From assembly GCA_007120035.1 (NCBI GenBank), contig SKON01000181.1, positions 1-35,431 of the forward strand: a DNA stretch of 35,431 bases. Reading direction: 5' to 3'. The notes under the pieces are model-generated. The model was not told where the DNA came from. It saw only the letters and a list, made by a program, of their open reading frames with translations, and did not search any database. This document shows positions 1-8,093 of the stretch, in pieces (the first letter of the stretch is position 1; the number at the start of each line of letters is the position of its first letter). The stretch comes from Myxococcales bacterium. GTDB taxonomy: Bacteria; Myxococcota_A; Bradymonadia; Bradymonadales; Bradymonadaceae. The translations under genes and the position numbers were made by a program.

Positions 1-398
1 CGCACCTGCGTAAACCCCAACCGAGCTCCCCTGGCCAGCACCCGGAAATCACAGGCCAACGCCAGCTCACACCCGCCCCCGTAGGCGTCGCCGTTGATCC
101 CCGCCACCGTCCAGATCGGCAGCGCCTCCAGGCGCTCCAGAATCCCCGACATCCTCGTCGCCATCTCCCCCGCTTCGGCGGCCGTCGTCAGCGCCGCGAA
201 CTCCTTCAGGTCTCCACCGGACACAAAGGCCCGCCCCGCCCCGGTCAACACCAGCACCTTCGCCGTCTCGCTGGCCTCGAGCTCCGCCACGAGCTCCTCC
301 AACGCCCCCATCGTCGAGAAGTCGATGGCGTTCAACGCCGACGGCCGATCGAAGAGGGCCCACACCACCCCTCCTTCTTCACTCCACCTCATCGTCAT
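1..398 (-). CDS. Enoyl-CoA hydratase/isomerase family protein, C-terminus cut by window edge
   Basis: Crotonase-fold enzyme acting on acyl-CoA esters, typically hydrating enoyl-CoA in fatty-acid or branched-chain acid breakdown. About 132 N-terminal residues are visible. They contain the first oxyanion-hole segment (SGGDLKEF) and the second (GDAYGGGCELALACDFR), the standard crotonase signatures. I start at the ATG whose last base pairs at 398, because GGGAG lies five bases upstream of it; an upstream GTG at 404 and a downstream ATG at 392 are alternatives. The gene runs off the left edge, so the catalytic Glu region and C-terminus are not visible and the exact substrate cannot be given. Isomerase or dehydratase members share these motifs. 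The acyl-CoA carboxyltransferase gene a few kilobases away is in a related area of metabolism, but the two are not one operon. Confidence 0.88.
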   Translation of the reverse strand, partial: MTMRWSEEGGVVWALFDRPSALNAIDFSTMGALEELVAELEASETAKVLVLTGAGRAFVSGGDLKEFAALTTAAEAGEMATRMSGILERLEALPIWTVAGINGDAYGGGCELALACDFRVLARGARLGFTQV

Positions 399-505
399 TC
401 TCACTCCCAGGTCCTCGAAACCTCCCGAAATATCGCCCGTACCCTACCAGAACCGCCCCCCTTCCAGTAAACTCCGATCCCAGCCCCACAACCCACGAGA
501 TCCCC

Positions 506-766
506 ATGACCTTCCTCCATCAAGCGACCCGCGCCCTCCTCCTCATCGCCCTCGCCATCCTCCTCGCCGGCGGCCTCTGCGAGTCCGGCACCGAGGAGCC
601 CGATGAAGAAGAGCGCACCGCCGCCGAGCGCCTCCAGCAGCCACGCAACGTCTACGACGGCAACGTCAACGAGAACCTCCGAGAACTCCGCGACGACCTC
701 GAAGAAGCCGGCTCCGACCGCCAGCGGCTTCAAGAGTCTCAGATCCACGAGGCCACTGAGCCATGA
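506..766 (+). CDS. Small exported or lipoprotein-like hypothetical protein
   Basis: An 86-residue protein I do not recognise. Residues 1-25 form a basic then hydrophobic signal-like segment ending in AGGLCESG. The Cys at 25 is preceded by Leu rather than Gly, Ala or Ser, so it is a poor lipobox; a signal peptide or a membrane anchor are both possible. The rest is hydrophilic and highly charged, with a predicted helical stretch (residues 50-80, ENLRELRDDLEEAG). Its stop overlaps the start of the next gene (ATGA at 763-766), which indicates translational coupling, so the two products probably function together. The 107 bases between it and the enoyl-CoA hydratase gene are a divergent promoter region. 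No strong Shine-Dalgarno is seen, but the coding-strand base bias matches its neighbours. Confidence 0.6.
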   Translation: MTFLHQATRALLLIALAILLAGGLCESGTEEPDEEERTAAERLQQPRNVYDGNVNENLRELRDDLEEAGSDRQRLQESQIHEATEP

Positions 767-1845
767 GATCTATGAACACCACCAAGCTCATCCCACTGCT
801 GATGTTCCTGGCCACCTTCGCGATGGCCTGCGCCGGGCCCGACACCCGCGACGATCCCTTCCAGTGGACCCCCACGATGAGCCCCGCCGACGCCTTTAAC
901 GCCGCCGAGCCCTGGCTCCCCGAATCCACCGCGGGCTTGATCATCGCCTCCGGCCCCGAAGGCTGGCGAGGCCTCGAAACGCTGATCTTCCCACTGGCAG
1001 ACGGGGCCCTCGAGCCCGGCAGCCCCGGCACCGGTCTCGGCCTCAAACAAGACCTCAGAGACCTGATCCAGACCCGCCTGGGCTTCGATCTCCTCGACCT
1101 CCACACCCTCGTCGTCGGCGGCGGCACCCGGGGCTTCCGCGTCGTGGCCTTCGGAGACGTGGAGATGAACGGAACCCCCGCGATGGAGACCGAACACGGC
1201 CCGATCTGGGAGATCTCCCTGCGCCACCTCATGGGCCAGAGCCGCGACGAAGGCCCCACGGGCCTCGCCCGCCTCTTCGATCCTCGCCTCTATCTTCTGG
1301 CCATCGACGGCCCCCACCCGGGGCTCGTCTTCGCCCTGAGCCGCGACAACCTCCGCCCCTCCGGGGTCGCCCCCGATCGAGCCGACAGGCTCCACCGGCT
1401 CCTCGCCACCGTCGACGACGCCAGCCCTTCCCTCCTCTTCACAGGCATGATGAACGAGCTCCCCACCATCGGCGGCTGGCCCATCCCGGTCCCCGAGACC
1501 CTCCTCGCGAGCTTCGGCGAGCGTTCGACGGTGATCCTCGAGGGCCCGGAGTCGACTCTGGATCTGATTGCCAACCTGATCTCCTCCCGCCTCAACGACG
1601 CCCGCGCCCAGGCCCAGGAGCGTTACCTGGCTCGCCACAGCCTCCCACCGCTGGACGCCCTCACCGTCACCTACCAGTACCACCTCATGGAGGGCCTCTC
1701 CGCCCAGGGCATCCCCTACCGCACGGATCGCTCCCTGCGATACGACATCGAGATGCTCGACACGGGCTGGATGTCCGCCGTCGCTATCGCCCGGTTCTTC
1801 CTCCCCGAGCCCCAGCTCCCCAGCGGCCTTAGCCTGCCCTTCTGA
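763..1845 (+). CDS. Putative lipoprotein of unknown function
   Basis: A 360-residue protein of unrecognised family. Residues 1-23 form a lipoprotein-type signal ending in FAMAC; the lipobox is non-canonical at -2 but plausible, with Cys 23 as the lipidation site. The following segment (AGPDTRDDPFQW) is polar, as expected just after lipidation. The remainder is a mixed alpha/beta sequence without obvious catalytic motifs or membrane segments. The start overlaps the preceding gene's stop by four bases (ATGA). An in-frame ATG three codons later (772) is an alternative start. The gene ends 12 bases from the convergent parB stop, with no room for a terminator. No function is assigned. Confidence 0.72.
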   Translation: MRSMNTTKLIPLLMFLATFAMACAGPDTRDDPFQWTPTMSPADAFNAAEPWLPESTAGLIIASGPEGWRGLETLIFPLADGALEPGSPGTGLGLKQDLRDLIQTRLGFDLLDLHTLVVGGGTRGFRVVAFGDVEMNGTPAMETEHGPIWEISLRHLMGQSRDEGPTGLARLFDPRLYLLAIDGPHPGLVFALSRDNLRPSGVAPDRADRLHRLLATVDDASPSLLFTGMMNELPTIGGWPIPVPETLLASFGERSTVILEGPESTLDLIANLISSRLNDARAQAQERYLARHSLPPLDALTVTYQYHLMEGLSAQGIPYRTDRSLRYDIEMLDTGWMSAVAIARFFLPEPQLPSGLSLPF

Positions 1846-1857
1846 GCGTCTCTCCCC

Positions 1858-2739
1858 TCACTCCTCGAAGAGCCGATCCAACACGGACTGCAACACATCG
1901 AGGTCCGTGTAGTAGATCTCGATCCGCCCCTTGCCGTCGCGATCTTTGAGCTTCACCTTCGTCCCCAGCCGCCGCTGCAGCCGCTCCGTGACATCCCGCA
2001 CCAGGGCGTCGTCCCGGTACCTCGACCCCTGCGACTTCTTCGGCGGCCGCCCTTCTTTGAGGGCCCGCACGGCCTCCTCGGTCTTTCGGACTGACCACCC
2101 CTCCTCGACGATCCTCCGGGCCATCGCCGCGGCTTCCTCGGCCGACAACGTCACCAGCGCCCGGGCGTGCCCGGAGCTCAGCTCTTCACCGGCCACCATC
2201 TCCAGCACCTCGTCGGGGAGATCCAAGAGACGCAGCGCGTTCGTCACCGCCGACCGGCTCTTGCCCACGAGCTTCGCCACCTCTGCCTGGCTCCCTACGG
2301 AGTCATCCAGGAGCTTCTGGTAGGCCATAGCCTCTTCGACAGGGTTCAGGTCCTCCCGCTGGATATTCTCGATCAACGCCAGGGTGAACGCCTCCGAGTC
2401 GGAGACGTCCTTGATCACCACCGGCACGTCCTCCACCCCGGCGATCTCACAGGCCCGCAGCCGCCGCTCCCCGGCGATCAGCTCGTATCTCCCCTGCTTC
2501 TCCCGCACCACCAACGGCTGGATCAGCCCGCTCTCCCGGATGCTCTCGGCGAGCTCCGCCAACCGATCCTCGTCAAACCGCACCCGGGGCTGGCTCCGCG
2601 CCGGGTGGATCTGATGCAAGGGCAGGGTCACATAGTTTCGTCGCTTCTCTTCCCCGCTGTCGCCGCGGGGGATCAACGCCCCCAGCCCCTTCCCCAGGGC
2701 GTTTCTGCGGCGCGAGCGATCGTCGTCGAAGTTGCCCAT
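1858..2739 (-). CDS. parB: Chromosome-partitioning protein ParB
   Basis: CTP-dependent DNA clamp that loads at parS sites and works with ParA to segregate the replicated origin region. The N-terminus carries the ParA-stimulating segment (RNALGKGLGALI). It is followed by the ParB/Srx nuclease-like domain with ARSQPRVRFDEDRLAELAESI and GERRLRACEIAG, including the CTP-binding box, then the helix-turn-helix (SQAEVAKLVGKSRSAVTNALRLL). A C-terminal dimerisation region ends in VLDRLFEE. The length of about 293 residues is normal. I prefer the ATG at 2739, which has GGAG five bases upstream, over an in-frame ATG at 2757. The gene lies 25 bases downstream of parA, as is usual. I found no convincing 16-base parS palindrome in the window. 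Confidence 0.96.
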   Translation of the reverse strand: MGNFDDDRSRRRNALGKGLGALIPRGDSGEEKRRNYVTLPLHQIHPARSQPRVRFDEDRLAELAESIRESGLIQPLVVREKQGRYELIAGERRLRACEIAGVEDVPVVIKDVSDSEAFTLALIENIQREDLNPVEEAMAYQKLLDDSVGSQAEVAKLVGKSRSAVTNALRLLDLPDEVLEMVAGEELSSGHARALVTLSAEEAAAMARRIVEEGWSVRKTEEAVRALKEGRPPKKSQGSRYRDDALVRDVTERLQRRLGTKVKLKDRDGKGRIEIYYTDLDVLQSVLDRLFEE

Positions 2740-2764
2740 CGGGGCTCCTGAATTCATCTAGGGT

Positions 2765-3553
2765 TCAGGCCGTCGCCGAGAGCCCGGCTCGCCCGTTTCG
2801 TCTCAAAAACTCCCGGGCCAGATCCCGGTACGACCGGGCTCCTCGGGAGCTCCGGGCGTACTCCGAGATCGGCATCCCGAACGACGGCGCCTCTCCGAGA
2901 CGGACGTTCCGGGGGATGATCGTCTCAAACACGAGCTCCCCGAAGTGGGTCGACACCTCGGTGGCCACCTGCTCGCTCAGGTTCGTCCGCCCGTCGTACA
3001 TCGTCAACAGGATCCCCTCCAGGGTCAGCGCCGGGTTGAGGTGCTCGTGGATCAACTGGATCGTCTTCAACAGATGACCCAGCCCCTCCAGGGCGTAGTA
3101 CTCCGTCTGGATCGGCACCAACACCGTGTCGGCCGCCGCCATCGCGTTCAGCGTCAACAACCCCAACGACGGCGGGCAATCGAGCAACACGAAGTCGTAG
3201 TCCTCGGCGAACCCCTCCAGGCACCGCCGGAGCTGAAACTCCCGGTCCTCCTGCCCCACGAGCTCCACCTCCGCCCCGGCCAGATCCGTCGTGCTCGGCA
3301 CGAGCCGCAGGTTCTCCGTCTTCGTCGCCACCGTCAGCTCCGAGAGATCCGCAAACCCCATCAGCGCGTCGTACACAGACCGTGTACAATCCTCCCGCTC
3401 CACCCCCACCCCGCTGGTGGCGTTTCCCTGAGGATCGAGATCGATCAGGCAGACCCGACACTCCTCGTCGGCCAGGCATGCGCCCAGGTTCACCGACGTC
3501 GTGGTCTTACCCACCCCTCCTTTTTGGTTCGCGATGGCGACGACCTTACCCAC
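2765..3553 (-). CDS. parA: Chromosome-partitioning ATPase ParA (Soj family)
   Basis: Deviant Walker-A ATPase that forms ATP-dependent dimers on the nucleoid and is stimulated by ParB. The P-loop KGGVGKTTT sits at residues 11-19, the Walker A' aspartates in CLIDLDPQGN, and the Walker B in YDFVLLDCPPSLG. I chose the GTG at 3553 because GAGAGG lies just upstream and the protein then begins VGKVVAIANQKGG, the normal Soj start, at 262 residues. The longer in-frame reading to 3637 adds a non-conserved Arg-rich leader. parB follows 25 bases downstream, and the upstream carboxyltransferase gene ends 85 bases before on the same strand. ParA/MinD-type paralogues exist, but the parB neighbour settles the identity. 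Confidence 0.95.
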   Translation of the reverse strand: MGKVVAIANQKGGVGKTTTSVNLGACLADEECRVCLIDLDPQGNATSGVGVEREDCTRSVYDALMGFADLSELTVATKTENLRLVPSTTDLAGAEVELVGQEDREFQLRRCLEGFAEDYDFVLLDCPPSLGLLTLNAMAAADTVLVPIQTEYYALEGLGHLLKTIQLIHEHLNPALTLEGILLTMYDGRTNLSEQVATEVSTHFGELVFETIIPRNVRLGEAPSFGMPISEYARSSRGARSYRDLAREFLRRNGRAGLSATA

Positions 3554-3638
3554 CGTTACACCTCTCCGTGTTTGGCCTCGCTCCACTCCCGTCCGGCGAG
3601 GACGGCACATCATGGATCGGCCCTCCGGAAAGTGCAAC

Positions 3639-5243
3639 CTACACTGGCCGCACGCCGCTCTTGCGATAGGGTCGCTCTACGGTCTTCCCCTTCGAAAGCT
3701 CAAGCCCCGCCAGGATATAATCCCGGGTCTCTCGGGGATCGATCACCTCGTCGATCAGCCCTCGCCCGGCCACCTTGTAGATGTCGATGTAGGGCTCGAT
3801 GGCCGCCACCAATTGCTTCTTCATCTCCTCGGCGTTGGGGTTCTGATCGAGCATCTTACGGGCGAAGATCGACACCATCCCTTCGGCCCCCATCACGCTG
3901 ATCTCCGCCGTCGGCCAGGCCACGATTAAGTCCGGCTCGTAGGCTTTGCCGCACATCACATAGTACCCGGCCCCGTAGGCCTTTCTCACGATCACCGTGA
4001 TCTTCGGCACCGTGGCGCTCGCCACCTGGTAGAGCATCTTCGCACCGTGGCGGATGATCCCCTTCTTCTCCACCTTGCTCCCGATCATGAACCCCGGCAC
4101 GTCCTGCAAGAAGACCAGTGGGATGTTGAAGCTGTCGCAGAGGTTGATGAACCGAGCCGCCTTGTCGGCGGAGTCGTTGTCCAACACCCCTCCCAATACC
4201 TTGGGGTTATTCGCCACGATCCCCACGGACCGCCCCCCGATCCGCGCCAGCGTTGTGATGATGTTCCGGGCGAACTTCGGCTTCATCTCGAAGTGCTCGC
4301 CACCGTCCGCGATGGCCTCGATGATATCGTGCATGTCGTAGGCCCGCCGTCGGCTCTCGGGCAGCACGTCCAGGAGCGTCTCCCGGATCTCGCCACCCTC
4401 GTCTCGAGCCGAATCGGCGGCCTGCACCACCTCGGGGGGCAGCTCCTCGCAGCTCTGCGGAAAGTAACTCAGGTACTCCTTGATCGAGTCCAGGCACTCC
4501 TCGTCGGTCTTGTACATCTGATCGGCCACACCGCTCTCCCGGTTGTGGACCTTCGCCCCCCCCAGGCTCTCCTCGTCGATGTCCTCACCGACAGCGGCCT
4601 TCACCAGCGGCGGACCGCCAAGCGCCATAGAGCTCGTCCCCCGGACCATCGGCACGTAGTCGGCCAGCCCCGGGATGTACGCCGTGCCCGCCGCTCCAGG
4701 CCCCACCATCGCCGCCACCTGGGGCACCACCCCGCTCATGATCACCTGCTCACGGAATAGATACCCCGAGTTGGCAAATAGAGAGATCTGGTCGCCGTCG
4801 ATCCCCGATCCCCCGTGGACCCGGGCCCCCGCCGAGTCGATCAGCCAGATCATGGGCACTCGATTCTTCAGTGCGAACTCCCGGGCCCGGGTCACCTTCA
4901 GCTCGCTGACGTCGCCGATGGAGCCCCCCAAAACCGTGAAGTCATAGGCCGCGCACACCGCCGTTCGACCCCGGATCTTGCCAAACCCCGTGACCACCCC
5001 GTCGGCCGGGGTCCGCACATCACTTTGCGCGACGGGCTTGCCATTGGAGTGAAAGAACGCATGTTGCCCAAACTCCGTGAAGGAGCCATCGTCGAAGAGG
5101 TACTCGATGCGCTGTCGCACATCCAACTTCCCCCGCTCGTGCTGCCGGGCCACCCGACGCTCCCCGCCCATCTTCAGGACGTCTTCTCGCTTCTCGTGAA
5201 GCTCGGCCACGAGTTTTCGCATCGTCTCGTTTTGCTTTGCCAT
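3639..5243 (-). CDS. Acyl-CoA carboxylase, carboxyltransferase (beta) subunit
   Basis: Transfers CO2 from carboxybiotin to an acyl-CoA (propionyl-, acetyl- or methylcrotonyl-CoA). The 534 residues hold both crotonase-like halves of the carboxyltransferase. The N-terminal half has GGERRVARQHERGKL, VLGGSIGDVSELK and LIDSAGARVHGG, followed by GPGAAGTAYIPGLADYVPMV and GGAKVHNRESGVADQM. The C-terminal half has NIPLVFLQDVPGFMIGS, KAYGAGYYVMCGKAYEPD and AWPTAEISVMGAEG. The start at 5243 (MAKQNETMRKL) is chosen from family alignment, with GGAG nine bases upstream; the open frame continues further but overlaps doxX and has no family resemblance. No biotin carboxylase or biotin carrier gene is in the window, so the substrate is not determined. 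An AT-rich imperfect palindrome sits just upstream. Confidence 0.92.
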   Translation of the reverse strand: MAKQNETMRKLVAELHEKREDVLKMGGERRVARQHERGKLDVRQRIEYLFDDGSFTEFGQHAFFHSNGKPVAQSDVRTPADGVVTGFGKIRGRTAVCAAYDFTVLGGSIGDVSELKVTRAREFALKNRVPMIWLIDSAGARVHGGSGIDGDQISLFANSGYLFREQVIMSGVVPQVAAMVGPGAAGTAYIPGLADYVPMVRGTSSMALGGPPLVKAAVGEDIDEESLGGAKVHNRESGVADQMYKTDEECLDSIKEYLSYFPQSCEELPPEVVQAADSARDEGGEIRETLLDVLPESRRRAYDMHDIIEAIADGGEHFEMKPKFARNIITTLARIGGRSVGIVANNPKVLGGVLDNDSADKAARFINLCDSFNIPLVFLQDVPGFMIGSKVEKKGIIRHGAKMLYQVASATVPKITVIVRKAYGAGYYVMCGKAYEPDLIVAWPTAEISVMGAEGMVSIFARKMLDQNPNAEEMKKQLVAAIEPYIDIYKVAGRGLIDEVIDPRETRDYILAGLELSKGKTVERPYRKSGVRPV

Positions 5244-5261
5244 GCCGACCGTCTCCGCCAG

Positions 5262-5277
5262 GTAAGTATTTACTAAC
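5262..5277. promoter_or_regulatory. AT-rich imperfect palindrome upstream of carboxyltransferase gene
   Basis: GTAAGTATTTACTAAC: the 8-base half sites match at six of eight positions. It lies 19-34 bases upstream of the carboxyltransferase start and about 75 bases upstream of doxX. It stands out as an AT-rich island in GC-rich DNA. It could be a repressor operator or overlap the -10 region. Regulator unknown. Confidence 0.4.
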
Positions 5278-5351
5278 AAGTCCACAACATAGTCCCCCAC
5301 GCTCGGTTTCGCAACCGTCACGACGGCCCGCGAGCCCACATCAGGAGTACC

Positions 5352-5786
5352 ATGGAGAGCTGGATCAAAGAGAGCCTCAAAGAACCGCTGACCTCTGTCG
5401 GCCTCCTCATCATCCGCGTCACCGTCGGCCTGACCATGGCGCTCCTCCACGGCTGGCCGAAGCTCGCGAACTTCTCTGAGCGGACCGAGACCTTCGCCGA
5501 TCCCCTCGGCCTCGGGAGCACCGTGAGCCTCGTCCTGGCGATGGGAGCCGAGTTCTTCTGCTCTCTCCTCCTCGTGGTAGGCCTCTTCAGCCGGGCTGCT
5601 GCGGTCCCACTCCTCTTCACGATGTTCGTGATCGTCTTCCTCGTGCAGGCCGGCAACGACCTGGCCGGCACCAGCCGGGAGCTGGCGCTTGTCTTCGGGT
5701 TCTGCTACCTCACCTTGATATTCACCGGCCCCGGGAGGTTCTCGTTGGACCACCTCCTGATGAAGAGAAAGCAAACCGACGAGTAG
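5352..5786 (+). CDS. DoxX family membrane protein
   Basis: A 144-residue integral membrane protein with four hydrophobic segments, at roughly residues 15-35, 58-78, 82-102 and 108-126. It has the DoxX-type first helix and following loop (LLIIRVTVGLTMALLHGWPKL). Some family members are linked to quinone or thiosulfate oxidation and oxidative stress, but most have no known reaction, so I give none. The start has a good ribosome site (AGGAG four bases before ATG). The symporter gene begins only four bases after its stop, so the two form an operon. It is transcribed divergently from the carboxyltransferase gene. Confidence 0.85.
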   Translation: MESWIKESLKEPLTSVGLLIIRVTVGLTMALLHGWPKLANFSERTETFADPLGLGSTVSLVLAMGAEFFCSLLLVVGLFSRAAAVPLLFTMFVIVFLVQAGNDLAGTSRELALVFGFCYLTLIFTGPGRFSLDHLLMKRKQTDE

Positions 5787-5790
5787 TCCC

Positions 5791-7245
5791 ATGGAGCGCC
5801 TTCGACGCATCAAGCTGCACTGGTGGATTCTCTTCGGGATGATCGCCGGGGTGGCCTGGGGCGTTGGCCTCCACGAACTCTACTACGACGCGCTCCTGGA
5901 GCAGGCTCGCCAGAACGTCCTGGGCGACACCTTCACTGAGGAGGAGGCCATCGCCCAGAGCCGGGCGATCCGCGCGGAGCTTCAGGTCCTCCTCCAAGCC
6001 ACCGCCGGCGGCGGCCTGGCCCACGGGATCGCCGAGCTCTTCCTGGCCCTCCTTCGAATGGTCGTGATCCCCCTGGTAGTGGCGTCCTTGATCTGCGGCG
6101 TCACCCGCATGGGCGACTTCTCCCTCTTGCGCCGGATCGGCACCCGGGCCGGCGGGTGGTACGTCACCACCAGCTTCCTGGCGATCCTCACCGGCCTCGC
6201 TCTGGTGAACCTGATCCGCCCCGGTGACGGTGTGGATCTCCCCCTCGCCCTGGAGGGCGTCTCCATCCCCGAGCCCTCGGGGCTCTGGGAGATGCTCCTC
6301 TCCATCGTGCCCCCCAACCCCATCGGGGCCGCCGCCGACTTCGACCTCCTGCCGGTGATCTTCTTCTCCCTCCTCTTCGGGATCTTCGCGCTCCTCATCG
6401 ATCCGAAGAAGCGGGAGATCCTCCACGGGTTCTTCGACGCCCTCTTCGACGTGATGATGAAGATGACCCTCTTCGTCATCGCCCTGGCCCCGATCGGCAT
6501 CGCCGCCCTCATCGCTCGCCTCCTGGCCACCACGGGCATCGAGGTGTTGGCCGGCGTCTTCTGGTACGCCGTCACCGTCGCCGCCGCCCTCCTGATCCAC
6601 TTCTTGATCACCCTGCCGGCCCTCTTCTACCTCTTGACCCGCCGCAACCCCTACAAGGTCCTCCACGCTATGGCGGCCACCCTGGTCACGGCCTTCTCCA
6701 CGGCCTCCAGCGCCGGCACCCTGGGCGTCACCCTGGAACAGACCGAGCGCCGCGTCGGGGTCGACAATAAGGTCGGGGGCTTCGTCCTCCCCCTGGGGGC
6801 TACGGTGAACATGGACGGCACCGCCCTCTACGAATGCGTGGCGGTCCTCTTCGTGGCCCAGCTCTACGTCGCCGCAAACCCCGACTTCGCCCTGACCTTC
6901 GGCACCCAGATCACCGTGGTAATCCTGGCCTTGATGGTCAGCATCGGCGCCGCCGGGATCCCCCACGCCGGCCTGGTGATGATGGTGATCATCTTCCAGG
7001 CCGTGGGCCTCCCCCTGGAGCTCATCGCCCTTCTCTGGGCCGTCGACCGCCCCCTGGACATGGCCCGCACCATGGTCAACGTGTGGAGCGATACCATGGG
7101 CGCCGTCACCATCGCCCACTTCGAAGACGGCGGGATCGACGAGTCGATCCTCTTCGACGCCGACGGTTCCCAAGGCCCGGCTAGCCCCGAGCCGAACGAG
7201 ACCCCAGGTGAACCCGATCCATCTGGATCTCCCCACCGGTCGTGA
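5791..7245 (+). CDS. Dicarboxylate/amino acid:cation symporter (DAACS/SLC1 family)
   Basis: Inner-membrane elevator-type transporter taking up C4-dicarboxylates or acidic/neutral amino acids with Na+ or H+. The 484 residues contain the serine-rich hairpin HP1 (STASSAGTLGV, about 302-312), the Na+/substrate motif NMDGT near 340, and HP2 (GAAGIPHAGLVMM). After the last helix, conserved substrate-site residues lie in the DRPLDMARTMVNVWSD segment. The protein carries a longer than usual extracytoplasmic loop after the first helix (about residues 28-65) and a low-complexity Pro/Glu tail. Substrate cannot be fixed from sequence alone. It follows doxX by four bases. Its last 65 bases overlap the convergent phosphoesterase gene on the other strand. 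Confidence 0.93.
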   Translation: MERLRRIKLHWWILFGMIAGVAWGVGLHELYYDALLEQARQNVLGDTFTEEEAIAQSRAIRAELQVLLQATAGGGLAHGIAELFLALLRMVVIPLVVASLICGVTRMGDFSLLRRIGTRAGGWYVTTSFLAILTGLALVNLIRPGDGVDLPLALEGVSIPEPSGLWEMLLSIVPPNPIGAAADFDLLPVIFFSLLFGIFALLIDPKKREILHGFFDALFDVMMKMTLFVIALAPIGIAALIARLLATTGIEVLAGVFWYAVTVAAALLIHFLITLPALFYLLTRRNPYKVLHAMAATLVTAFSTASSAGTLGVTLEQTERRVGVDNKVGGFVLPLGATVNMDGTALYECVAVLFVAQLYVAANPDFALTFGTQITVVILALMVSIGAAGIPHAGLVMMVIIFQAVGLPLELIALLWAVDRPLDMARTMVNVWSDTMGAVTIAHFEDGGIDESILFDADGSQGPASPEPNETPGEPDPSGSPHRS

Positions 7246-7699
7246 CCTTCAAGATCGCCGCATACCGCTCCCGATGAAACCCCACTCGGCCCGCCGCACC
7301 GGGGTTGATCCACAGCGCCCCGAGCACTTTCCCCACCACAGGTACGTGGCTGTGCCCCACGACCAACACGTCAGGCCGAACCCGGCGGATCACGTCCAGG
7401 GCCTGCTTCTTCGGCCGCTTCGGCGAACCGGCGATATGCAGCGCCGCGATCGTCACCCCCCCAACTTCCACCATCGCCTCCAGGGGGAGAAACCGCAGGT
7501 CCCCCCCGTCGATATTGCCTTTCACCACCGTCACGGGAGCGATCTTCTCCAGCCCCTTGAGCACCGCCTCGTCGCCCACGTCCCCGGCGTGAACGATCCG
7601 ATCCACCCCCCGAAACACCTCCGCCATCGCCGGGTCCAGGTACCCGTGGGTGTCCGAAATCAGCCCCACCTTCGCTCTCCAATCACCGCCAGCGCTCAT
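7181..7699 (-). CDS. YfcE/MJ0936-type metallophosphoesterase
   Basis: Small calcineurin-like phosphodiesterase of 172 residues. All metal-binding motifs are visible: SDTHG (D16, H18), HAGDVGD (D40), GNID (N62), a downstream His in ALHIAG (H88) and GHSHVP (H116, H118). Family members hydrolyse model phosphodiesters with Mn2+ or Ni2+; the physiological substrate is usually unknown. The ATG at 7699 is chosen because of an excellent ribosome site (GGAGG, five-base spacer); the frame extends upstream but without family similarity. The 3' end overlaps the symporter coding region by 65 bases in convergent orientation, so antisense interference between the two transcripts is possible. Confidence 0.9.
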   Translation of the reverse strand: MSAGGDWRAKVGLISDTHGYLDPAMAEVFRGVDRIVHAGDVGDEAVLKGLEKIAPVTVVKGNIDGGDLRFLPLEAMVEVGGVTIAALHIAGSPKRPKKQALDVIRRVRPDVLVVGHSHVPVVGKVLGALWINPGAAGRVGFHRERYAAILKVTTGGEIQMDRVHLGSRSARG

Positions 7700-8093
7700 C
7701 CCTACCTCCTTCGATCTTTGCGACGGGCCAGTGTAGGCCACCCCTGCCTGGCGATCTAGCGGGCGGTGTGGAACGGAGCCGGCCCCTCCCAGGTCCACCC
7801 ATAGGATCTCCCACCCCCGGGCAACAGGCGAATAGCGCCCACAACAGATCCGCAATTATCTGAATTTATTCCACTTTTGACCACGACACCAACTGCCCGA
7901 TCACCCCACCGAAAGACGCCCCATCGATCCAGGGAAAAACCGCTTGCTTTGCGCACCTCTGCATTGCACGATGGCGCCGCTAATGGTTGAACCTCGGGGT
8001 CGTCACTCTTTGACCCTTTCGCTATGAACGACGTGGCTGTTTGTCTGAGGCGAACTCCTTTGTAGTTCCCCTCGCAGAATGAAGGAGAACGAG
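7700..8093. other. Intergenic region between phosphoesterase and outer-membrane protein genes
   Basis: A 394-base divergent intergenic region with no credible gene. It holds an AT-rich patch around 7850-7880. A weak sigma70-like element on the minus strand is possible there (TGGTCA at 7878-7883, 17 bases, GATAAT at 7855-7860). On the plus strand, TTGACC at 8010-8015 has no good partner. I see no convincing RNA gene, hairpin terminator or repeat. Confidence 0.4.

Noticed and set aside
5722..7236. Long minus-strand frame opposite the symporter gene
   Set aside because: Composition (Gly, Asp, Glu, His runs) is that of a shadow frame; the plus strand encodes a clear DAACS transporter.
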